Shown: piece after piece, positions 32,056-39,014 of the stretch
Position numbering within the stretch: the first letter of the stretch is position 1
How the letters are laid out: each line of letters opens with the position of its first letter
From: Chloroflexota bacterium
GTDB lineage: Bacteria; Chloroflexota; Anaerolineae; Anaerolineales; Villigracilaceae
Reading direction: 5' to 3'
Length of the DNA stretch: 51,297 bases
Assembly (NCBI GenBank): GCA_016191955.1
Contig: JACPVC010000170.1
Span: forward strand, 1-51,297
Program-made: the position numbers and the translations under genes
Notes under the pieces: model-generated
Told to the model about the DNA's origin: nothing
What the model saw: the letters and a program-made list of their open reading frames with translations, nothing else
The model's database searches: none

Positions 32056-33870
32056 ATGGCATCAAAACAGACTGTTATCAAAACAAAAAAAAGTGTTAAG
32101 AAGAGCAAAAACGAAGACGGTAGTAATACTATTTCAGGATCAAATGGGAAAAAGAAGATAGAGACTCAAAACAAGGTTGATATTCTACCTTCCCCAATCC
32201 TTTTGGAAGAAAAGAACGTAACAAAAGATATTGATAATCCGGCGCCCCAAATAGCTGCTTTGAATAACATTTCTATAACTCCTGCAATCTTATGGGGTAT
32301 TGCCATTGCACTCGGACTTTCATTTGATTTCCTTTTCTGGGAGCAACTCGCAGGAGTAAATTACTTTATTTTTCTCGGGTTGTGTGTAATTGGTGGATTA
32401 ATTGTTTTGCGATCAGACGGTCATAAACCGGCATTCAATACTCTTTTGCTATTAATTCCTTTAGTGTTCTTTGCAGTTTTTTCATTCCTGCGCCGGGAGC
32501 CTTTGACATCCTTTCTTGCTTATGCACTTTCCTTGTTTTCACTTGGCGTTTTCGCAGTGACTTATCTTGGCGGGAAATGGTATTTGTATAGATTGTCAAC
32601 CTATATTTACAAATTCTTTCTTCTGGTTTTCGATATGATCGGACGCCCTCTTGGGTATATTCTGCAGACCCAAAAACAACGCTTGAATAACGGTAGCGAA
32701 AGAAAAGGGTCCCCATTATGGGGGCTTGTTCGTGGTTTGCTCATTTCATTGCCGATTGTATTTTGCCTTGGATCGTTATTGGCTTCGGGCGATCTGGTAT
32801 TTAATCAGAAGATAAATGAATTTTTTGAAGATTTTACGCAAGAAAAAATACTCGATAACATTCAACGGGTCATGTTGATTGCGGGCTGTGCCTATCTTGC
32901 GGCAGGTGTGTTTATACATAGTCTTCTGAAAAGTAAAGATGAAGAATTAAGTGATGAAACTAAATCGGCTGTAAAGCCATTTATGGGATTTACAGAAACC
33001 TCAGTGGTGCTTGTCAGTGTCTCTGTTTTATTTATCCTTTTTGTAGGAGTGCAATTCAAGTATTTTTTTGGGGGAGAAACAAATATCGGCGTGACGGGAT
33101 ACACCTATTCACAATATGCAAGACGCGGGTTTAATGAACTTATTACTGTCGCGTTTATAAGTCTGATGATCGTGGTGGGATTGCGGGGAGTAGTTCGTAT
33201 TGAGAGCGAACTTCAAAGGAGAATATATACCGGTCTGAATATTTTGCTGATCGGGCTTGTTCTCATTATTCTTGTATCTGCTTATCAACGTATTTCATTG
33301 GGTATCGATTGGCATGGTTATTCACGCTTGCGTTTATATCCAAAGATATTCTTGATCTGGCTGGCAATTTTGTTTATTGCAGAAGCTGTCTTGATTACCA
33401 TAAAACAGGAAAGGTTTTTTGCACTTTCCTTGGTCCTTGCGACATTTGGGTTTGCCTCGACGATCTCTTTGATAAACATTGATGCTTCAACGGTAAGGCA
33501 TAATGTGTATCGGGCGTGGCATGGAAAGAACTTGAACGTAGCCCATCTGGCTTCTTTATCCGACGATGCCATCCCTGCATTGGCAAATGAATTTCTATCC
33601 CCAACTTTGCCGGACACAACTCGTGACGGAGTGGGTGCTATCCTCGCTTGTTACACATATTTTGAAGATAGACCTCATATTTCACCCTATGATTGGCGTT
33701 CCTTTAACTTGTCACGTTCGCAGGCACATGAAGCATTGGAAGAGATTCGCCCTCACTTAAAAGGTTATGTAATTAAGTATGACCGACATCCTGTTCAAGT
33801 AAAAACTCCAACAAATGTTCTTTATGATTGTATATATTATCCATATCGTGAGTTGGAAGAAGAGGAGTAG
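32056..33870 (+). CDS. Polytopic membrane protein, DUF4173-like
   Basis: 604 residues, GGAGAAAA site 9 nt upstream. A Lys-rich cytoplasmic tail (1-70) precedes about a dozen hydrophobic segments. The motif [14 protein letters not shown] in the middle is the hallmark I associate with DUF4173 proteins. The C-terminal 100 residues are soluble. The function of that family is unknown. The gene is markedly more AT-rich than the formate dehydrogenase genes on both sides. It starts 19 nt after one and ends 2 nt before the next, so it sits inside the operon without breaking spacing. This suggests a later insertion that is now co-transcribed. Confidence 0.8.
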   Translation: MASKQTVIKTKKSVKKSKNEDGSNTISGSNGKKKIETQNKVDILPSPILLEEKNVTKDIDNPAPQIAALNNISITPAILWGIAIALGLSFDFLFWEQLAGVNYFIFLGLCVIGGLIVLRSDGHKPAFNTLLLLIPLVFFAVFSFLRREPLTSFLAYALSLFSLGVFAVTYLGGKWYLYRLSTYIYKFFLLVFDMIGRPLGYILQTQKQRLNNGSERKGSPLWGLVRGLLISLPIVFCLGSLLASGDLVFNQKINEFFEDFTQEKILDNIQRVMLIAGCAYLAAGVFIHSLLKSKDEELSDETKSAVKPFMGFTETSVVLVSVSVLFILFVGVQFKYFFGGETNIGVTGYTYSQYARRGFNELITVAFISLMIVVGLRGVVRIESELQRRIYTGLNILLIGLVLIILVSAYQRISLGIDWHGYSRLRLYPKIFLIWLAILFIAEAVLITIKQERFFALSLVLATFGFASTISLINIDASTVRHNVYRAWHGKNLNVAHLASLSDDAIPALANEFLSPTLPDTTRDGVGAILACYTYFEDRPHISPYDWRSFNLSRSQAHEALEEIRPHLKGYVIKYDRHPVQVKTPTNVLYDCIYYPYRELEEEE

Positions 33871-33872
33871 TA

Positions 33873-34574
33873 ATGGCTGAAAAACTAGCTATGACTATGG
33901 ATGGCAGGCAAATTGAAGTTGAAGCTGGGAAAACATTACTTGATATCGCTCGCGAAAACGACATCGACATCCCCACCATCTGCTTCCACGAAGCGACCAC
34001 GGCGAACGGACTTTGCCGCATGTGCGTCGTCGAGGTGGAGGGACAGAGAGTGCTCCAGCCTTCGTGCATCGTCAAAGCGGGTGCCAACATGAAGGTCCAG
34101 ACGCGAAGCGAGAAGGTTATCCGCGCGCGAAAGACTATTCTCGAAATGCTCGCCTCGACCATGGATTTATCTGATGCGCCCGACATCCTGAGCATGATGG
34201 ATGAGTACGGTGCAAGCCACGAACGCTTCCCCGATGCCGAGCGCCGCGAGTCGCAGGTCAAAGATGATAACCCAATGTACATCCGCGATTACTCGAAGTG
34301 CCTGTTGTGCTGGCGCTGCGTGCAAGTCTGCGCGGACGATGCGCAATATACCTATGCCATCAACTTCGAAGGGCGTGGCTATGAAACACAAATTGGCACG
34401 TTCTTCGATAAAGCCATTCCTGAAACCACCTGCGTCATGTGTGGTCAATGTGTGGGCGTCTGCCCAACCGGCGCATTGAAGCCGAAGCGCGAATATTTAT
34501 TGGAATTAGGAAAGTCACCCGCTGAGATCAGTGTGATGAATACTGGTAAAAAGCAGAGAAAGGTCAAAGGTTGA
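33873..34574 (+). CDS. Iron-sulfur subunit (HoxU / NuoG-N-terminal-like)
   Basis: 233 residues. A plant-type ferredoxin domain binds [2Fe-2S] through C37, C48, C51 and C65. Two [4Fe-4S] motifs follow: C143-x2-C-x2-C-x3-C ([11 protein letters not shown]) and C187-x2-C-x2-C-x3-C ([14 protein letters not shown]). The His/Cys cluster normally found between them in NuoG and HoxU (H-x3-C-x2-C-x5-C) is absent; the region reads [19 protein letters not shown]. The subunit should bridge the diaphorase and the molybdenum subunit. The start is ATG 33873, 2 nt after the preceding stop, with AGAGGAG as ribosome site. Confidence 0.9.
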   Translation: MAEKLAMTMDGRQIEVEAGKTLLDIARENDIDIPTICFHEATTANGLCRMCVVEVEGQRVLQPSCIVKAGANMKVQTRSEKVIRARKTILEMLASTMDLSDAPDILSMMDEYGASHERFPDAERRESQVKDDNPMYIRDYSKCLLCWRCVQVCADDAQYTYAINFEGRGYETQIGTFFDKAIPETTCVMCGQCVGVCPTGALKPKREYLLELGKSPAEISVMNTGKKQRKVKG

Positions 34575-34618
34575 AAGTCGAAAGTCATTTGACTTTTGAC
34601 CTTCAACTTTCAACCTTT
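34563..34618. repeat. Inverted repeat between the Fe-S and molybdenum subunit genes
   Basis: AAAGGTTGAAAGT at the left pairs with ACTTTCAACCTTT at the right, with inner AAAGTCA/TGACTTT pairing. It overlaps the end of the Fe-S gene and may tune expression within the operon. Confidence 0.7.
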
Positions 34619-34628
34619 TGGAGGCACT

Positions 34629-36845
34629 ATGATTAAAGCAAATCGTGTTGTTACATCCACCTGTCCCTACTGCGGTGTGGGCTGTACGCTGCAATTGCAC
34701 GTCAAGGACGATTTTATTTATAAGGTGACCAGCCCGTTCGACTCGCCCGTCAATCATGGAAATTTATGCGTGAAGGGACGTTTTGGCTATGACTACATTT
34801 ATCATCCCAAACGCGTTACGACTCCGTTGGTGCGAAAGTATTTATTGGAGGGAAAACCAAAACCCGAGGGACGCGAACAGGTCTTCGCAGTCAGCATCGA
34901 AGGAAAACCAATCTCTAATTCTCTAATCTCTAATCTCTGGGATTGGATAGAAACCGACTGGGAGACCGCTCTCAACATCACCGCCGATAACCTCGTCCGT
35001 ATTTACAAGCGCGACGGCTCAGATGCGATGGCAGTCTATTGCTGCGCCAAAGCCACCAATGAAGATAATTATCTTCTGCAAAAGATGTACCGCGCTTTAT
35101 TCCGCACCAATAATGTAGACCATTGCACGCGTCTTTGCCATGCAGGCTCTGTCGTTGCGCTTCAACAAGCGACCGGTTCTTCCGCCATGAGTAATACGGC
35201 ATCGCAGGTCGTCCAAAATGATGTGTTCATTGTCACCGGCTCGAACACTTCGGAGAATCATCCCATCATTGCCTTGCAGATGAAAGATGCTGTGCAAAAA
35301 CATGGTGCAAAGATGATCGTGATCGACCCGCGCCGCATTGACCTGGTAGATATGGCGGAGTTGTGGCTTCCGCTTAAACCCGGCACGAACGTTCCGGTCT
35401 TCACTGCCATGGCGTATGTGATCGTCGAAGAGAATCTCGTCAACCATGATTTTATCGATGATCGTACCGAAGGCTATACGGAATTCCTTTCGACCCTCGA
35501 GACCTTCACTCCTGAGTATGCCGAGGAAATTTCCGGCGTGCCTGCCGAAGATATTCGCAAAGCAGCCCGTATGTATGCCAGCGCCAAAAATGCGGCGATC
35601 TATTGGGGCATGGGTATCTCGCAACTTTCACATGGCACAGCCTCCGCACTTGCGTTGATAAACCTGGCATTTCTCACGGGTCATATTGGGCGCGACGGCA
35701 CAGGCTTGAATCCCCTGCGCGGCCAGAACAACGTCCAAGGCGCAAGCGATATGGGTTCGATGCCTTTCCATTACCCCGGCTACATGCGCGTGGATAACCC
35801 CGATAATCGCGCCAAATGGGAGAAGACTTGGAATATCGAAGAAGGCGGTTTGAGTCTCAAACTGGGTCTCACCACCACCGAGATCCTTTCTCATGCACAT
35901 GAGGGCGGCATCCGTTCGCTGTTCATCATGGGTGAGAACCCGATGATGTCTGAGCCGAACCTCAATGTCACCCGCCATCATATGGAGCAGCTTGAATTCC
36001 TCGTCTCGCAGGATATTTTCATCAATGAGTCGGGAGCATTTGCGGATGTGTTTTTGCCAGCAGTCCCTTTCGCCGAAAAAGATGGCACATTCTCAAATAC
36101 AGATAGAAGAGTTCAACGGGTCCGCGCGGCTCATCCTCCACGCGGGAATTCTCGACCCGATTGGCAGATCATCTGCGACTTGGCACTTCGCATCGAGTCG
36201 CGCCTCGGCTTGCCCACTGCGAAATGGAATTATTCCAACCCGGAAGAGATCCTGCGCGAGATGGGCAGTGTCAATTCAGATTATGCGGGCATCACCTATG
36301 ACCGTATCGACAGAGTTGGTTTGATCTACCCTGTGCCGACTCTCGACCACCCCGGTACGCCGACCCTCTTCAAAGAATCCTTCCCGCGCGGACGTGGCAA
36401 ATTCCATCAACTCGATTACGTCCCTGTGCGCGAAGAACCTGATGATGAGTATCCCTTCATCCTCACGACCGGACGTCTGCTCGAACACTGGCATGGCGGC
36501 ACGATGACGCGCAACTCTGCGCTCGACGAAATCTACCCTGAAGCCCGCGTGGAGATCCACCCAGCCGACGCCGACATCCACGGCATCCGAAACGGCGACC
36601 CGGTCAAGGTCCAGAGCAGACGCGGCGAGATCGTCGTCCGCGCTACGGTGACAGAGAAAACCAGCGTTGGCGTCGTCTTCCTTCCCTGGCATTTTGCCGA
36701 AGCCGCCGCAAATCTCTTAACTAACGATGCCCTTGACCCGCAGGCACTCATCCCCGAATTCAAGGCTTGCGCGGTGCAAGTCTTCCCGGCGAGAGTAAGT
36801 GACTTGCCGAATCCCGATGTAGTAGTGCTTAGGGGAAGGTACTAA
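34629..36845 (+). CDS. fdhA: Formate dehydrogenase alpha subunit (molybdopterin, Cys type)
   Basis: 738 residues from ATG 34629 (GGAGGCACT site). An N-terminal [4Fe-4S] uses C12, C15, C19 and C47 (CPYCGVGC). The active-site segment reads DHCTRLCHAGSV: Cys170 takes the metal-ligand position that is selenocysteine in FdhH-type enzymes, followed by catalytic His171. The bis-MGD domains follow (DPRRIDLVDMAELWLPLKPG; GLNPLRGQNNVQGASDMG), with a C-terminal molydop-binding domain (LTTGRLLEHWHGGTMTRNS). It oxidises formate, or reduces CO2, in complex with the two subunits upstream. A low-complexity insert (ISNSLISNLW, about 95-104) comes from a CTCTAAT-type repeat. No signal peptide, so cytoplasmic. 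Confidence 0.92.
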   Translation: MIKANRVVTSTCPYCGVGCTLQLHVKDDFIYKVTSPFDSPVNHGNLCVKGRFGYDYIYHPKRVTTPLVRKYLLEGKPKPEGREQVFAVSIEGKPISNSLISNLWDWIETDWETALNITADNLVRIYKRDGSDAMAVYCCAKATNEDNYLLQKMYRALFRTNNVDHCTRLCHAGSVVALQQATGSSAMSNTASQVVQNDVFIVTGSNTSENHPIIALQMKDAVQKHGAKMIVIDPRRIDLVDMAELWLPLKPGTNVPVFTAMAYVIVEENLVNHDFIDDRTEGYTEFLSTLETFTPEYAEEISGVPAEDIRKAARMYASAKNAAIYWGMGISQLSHGTASALALINLAFLTGHIGRDGTGLNPLRGQNNVQGASDMGSMPFHYPGYMRVDNPDNRAKWEKTWNIEEGGLSLKLGLTTTEILSHAHEGGIRSLFIMGENPMMSEPNLNVTRHHMEQLEFLVSQDIFINESGAFADVFLPAVPFAEKDGTFSNTDRRVQRVRAAHPPRGNSRPDWQIICDLALRIESRLGLPTAKWNYSNPEEILREMGSVNSDYAGITYDRIDRVGLIYPVPTLDHPGTPTLFKESFPRGRGKFHQLDYVPVREEPDDEYPFILTTGRLLEHWHGGTMTRNSALDEIYPEARVEIHPADADIHGIRNGDPVKVQSRRGEIVVRATVTEKTSVGVVFLPWHFAEAAANLLTNDALDPQALIPEFKACAVQVFPARVSDLPNPDVVVLRGRY

Positions 36846-36848
36846 AAC

Positions 36849-36883
36849 AAGACCTCGGAGTTTTCAAAAAACTCCGAGGTCTT
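36849..36883 (+). terminator. Terminator of the formate dehydrogenase operon
   Basis: A 16-bp stem, AAGACCTCGGAGTTTT / AAAACTCCGAGGTCTT, with a 3-nt loop and a T-run. It can also act on the opposite strand. A TATAAT box for the next gene begins 4 nt after it. Confidence 0.9.
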
Positions 36884-36886
36884 TTG

Positions 36887-36892
36887 TATAAT
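36887..36892 (+). promoter_or_regulatory. TATAAT box 6 nt before the YigZ-like gene
   Basis: TATAAT then CATTCT then ATG, immediately after the terminator hairpin. No ribosome site, so a leaderless start is likely. Confidence 0.6.
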
Positions 36893-36898
36893 CATTCT

Positions 36899-37543
36899 AT
36901 GCCCAAAACCTATCTTGTCCCATTGACTGAAATCCGCCGCGAGCAGAGGGTGGTCAACTCGCGCTTCATTGCCACGCTCGCGCCTGCCTTTTCCATCGAC
37001 GAAGCGCGGACGTTCATGAAGCGGATTCGCGAAGAGTTCGCCGATGCGACTCATAACGTCCCAGCATACATCATCGGCGGCGGGAATACCGTCACCGAGT
37101 ATTTTTCGGATGACGGCGAGCCGAGTGGAACCTCTGGAAAACCTGCGCTCACCGTCCTGCGCGGCAGCGGACTTGGCGATGCAGTCTTGGTCATCACCCG
37201 CTATTTCGGCGGGACTTTGCTTGGCACAGGCGGACTGGTCAAGGCGTATACCGAGGCAGCGCAGTCGGTGGTCAATGCTGTCGAACGTGGGCAGCGAGTC
37301 CCTGTCCATGTGGCGATGGCGGCGATTCCGTACAATCTACTGGAACGGGTGCGCTTGCTGGCTTCAAAGAATCATGGGAAGGTCTTGGGCGAAGATTACG
37401 CAGGGGATATTACGGTGACGCTTCAATTCCCCGTCGAGAATTACGAAGCGTTTCAATCAGATTTGCGGGAACTTTCAGCAGGGAAGATGCAGGCAGAAGT
37501 GATCGAGACAAGGGAAGAGATCGTCAGAGCGGGATTACAATAG
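36899..37543 (+). CDS. YigZ/IMPACT-family protein
   Basis: 214 residues from ATG 36899; five extra codons upstream are in frame but would include the TATAAT box. The N-terminal UPF0029/IMPACT domain carries DDGEPSGTSGKP and RYFGGTLLGTGGLVKAY, the diagnostic signatures. The C-terminal 60 residues form the ferredoxin-like DUF1949 part. Bacterial members are thought to bind nucleic acid or ribosomes; the precise role is unsettled. It is a single gene between the formate dehydrogenase terminator and a membrane-protein gene. Confidence 0.9.
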   Translation: MPKTYLVPLTEIRREQRVVNSRFIATLAPAFSIDEARTFMKRIREEFADATHNVPAYIIGGGNTVTEYFSDDGEPSGTSGKPALTVLRGSGLGDAVLVITRYFGGTLLGTGGLVKAYTEAAQSVVNAVERGQRVPVHVAMAAIPYNLLERVRLLASKNHGKVLGEDYAGDITVTLQFPVENYEAFQSDLRELSAGKMQAEVIETREEIVRAGLQ

Positions 37544-37582
37544 GTCTGTGTTCAATATTCGATTTCAGTAGTGGAGGGCACC

Positions 37583-38215
37583 ATGTCTGATTTTGCAATA
37601 CAAGCGTTGTCACGTTTGCGGGATGGGAGCAATTTTCAATGGTATGTGATTCCGTTGCTGGCTTTCGTCTTCTATGTTTACACCGTCGAAGCGGAAAAGC
37701 GCAACTGGAATCTGATCCTTGCCGGGCTTGCCTTTTGGGGCGCGGACTGGTTGAACGAGATCATCAACGGTCTCGTTTTGCGTTTTACGGGCTATGCGCC
37801 GATCTGGGGCGAGCCTGGTCCAACCGCGTATCTCATTTTGGTTGGGCTGAATATCGAGACCATGTTCATGTTCGCCGTGGCAGGCATCGTTTGGACGAAG
37901 ATGCTGCATCCCGACAAGGATTTCAAATATCTGGGAATCCCAAATCGTTGGGCGGTAGCCATCTTTGGCTCAGTTTTTTCGGTATTCATTGAATATCTAT
38001 TGAATTCAGCCAATGCGCTGACGTGGGATTGGGCATGGTGGAACCGAGGGATGCCGCTGTTGATCTTCCTGTTCGGCTATTTATGGTTCTTCGTATTTGC
38101 GTTCTGGGTCTACGACATGAAAGAATTCAAGCAGAAATTGCAAGTGGTCGGCACGATCTGGGCGGTGGATGTGATTGCCTTGATCGTCTTTGCAGGCATC
38201 TTGAAGTGGGTTTAG
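37583..38215 (+). CDS. Conserved-looking membrane protein, unknown function
   Basis: 210 residues from ATG 37583 with GTGGAGGG upstream. Five to six membrane helices, with aromatic-rich loops (FWGADWLNEIINGLVLRF, WDWAWWNRGMPLLIFLFGYLWFF). There are conserved-looking acidic residues within helices (E49, E83 region), but no known motif. It follows the YigZ gene by 39 nt on the same strand and may share its transcript. I do not recognise the family. Confidence 0.75.
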   Translation: MSDFAIQALSRLRDGSNFQWYVIPLLAFVFYVYTVEAEKRNWNLILAGLAFWGADWLNEIINGLVLRFTGYAPIWGEPGPTAYLILVGLNIETMFMFAVAGIVWTKMLHPDKDFKYLGIPNRWAVAIFGSVFSVFIEYLLNSANALTWDWAWWNRGMPLLIFLFGYLWFFVFAFWVYDMKEFKQKLQVVGTIWAVDVIALIVFAGILKWV

Positions 38216-38266
38216 CTTGAAGTTATCTGCTGGCTTTTTCAAGGAAGAGATTATAGCTGTGAAAAG

Positions 38267-38662
38267 CTAATTACCCGATTGGGGGTGATTATTTATGTAT
38301 TCTTCCGCAACGGCAATGAATTCAGCCGCCCACGCCAGCATTTCCTTTGCCTGTTCGTCGGTGACCGTGAACACGATCTCATAATCACCGATATTGCGCC
38401 TGTCTTGCGCATCGATCAAGTAGTTATGATACTTGGGGTTGATTGCTCCTGTTTTGGCGAATTCTTTTCCGAAATTGGCTATAACCCCTGAATGGCTGGA
38501 AAAAGACAGTCCACGCGAGAGCAAAAGAGCGGATGCTGTGTAGAACATCGAGTAGTAAGCGCGGGAAGCAGAGAAATCAACGTCACCGTCCTTGAAAAGG
38601 TTTTCGGCGGCTTTACGGCTTCGTTTGGCTTTCTCGATTAGCGCCTTGACTTCGGGATTCAT
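38267..38662 (-). CDS. HEPN-domain protein (toxin of a HEPN/MNT pair)
   Basis: 131 residues. The all-helical HEPN pattern is clear: KAKRSRKAAENLFKDGDVDFSASRAYYSMFYTASALLLSRGLSFSSHSGVIANFGKEF is the standard first half (described here in pieces: SRAYYSMFY and SSHSGVIANFG), followed by AQDRRNIGDYE. The R-x4-6-H RNase motif is not obvious; R-R-N-I-G-D-Y occupies its place. Its ATG overlaps the stop of the nucleotidyltransferase gene (ATGA), the usual arrangement for these toxin-antitoxin pairs. The toxin probably acts on RNA, or is itself inactivated by AMPylation. Confidence 0.85.
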   Translation of the reverse strand: MNPEVKALIEKAKRSRKAAENLFKDGDVDFSASRAYYSMFYTASALLLSRGLSFSSHSGVIANFGKEFAKTGAINPKYHNYLIDAQDRRNIGDYEIVFTVTDEQAKEMLAWAAEFIAVAEEYINNHPQSGN

Positions 38663-38979
38663 ACGGGAACTCCCTCGCGTCGGACGTTCATCAGGAATGG
38701 ATTTTGCAGCGTTTCGTATTGTGCTTTTGTGGCGAATGCCCTTGAGATGACGACGTCATTTTCCAACGAAAGCGAGGCGACCAATTTTGAACTGCGGCTC
38801 AGCATTTCGCCGTAATTGAAATCACGCTTTAGGATAACCAGGATATCGATATCCGAATCCTCACGCGCATCACCGCGCGCGCGCGAGCCGTATAGGATAA
38901 TGCCCTCCACGTTTTCCCCATACAGGAGAAGTAATTCCTTTTTGAGTTTCTTTAGAATTTTTCGGATATTTGCCGACAT
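38659..38979 (-). CDS. Minimal nucleotidyltransferase (MNT antitoxin)
   Basis: 106 residues with an AGAGG site upstream. The nucleotidyltransferase signature GSRARGDAREDSDIDILV (about 32-49) has the G-S ... D-x-D metal pair intact, so it could AMPylate its HEPN partner. It is translationally coupled to the HEPN gene downstream. This is a compact two-gene module lying between the membrane-protein gene and the large oxidoreductase. Confidence 0.88.
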   Translation of the reverse strand: MSANIRKILKKLKKELLLLYGENVEGIILYGSRARGDAREDSDIDILVILKRDFNYGEMLSRSSKLVASLSLENDVVISRAFATKAQYETLQNPFLMNVRREGVPV

Positions 38980-39014
38980 TGCTTATTCATCCTCTTTTAA
39001 TCATACACGATTTT

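Noticed and set aside
35100..35140. Selenocysteine in the formate dehydrogenase
   Set aside because: The metal-ligand position is encoded as Cys (Cys170) and no in-frame TGA or SECIS-like hairpin is needed to read the gene.
38267..38979. HEPN/MNT pair as a new defence system
   Set aside because: Both genes match the well-known two-gene HEPN/MNT toxin-antitoxin arrangement, including order and overlap.
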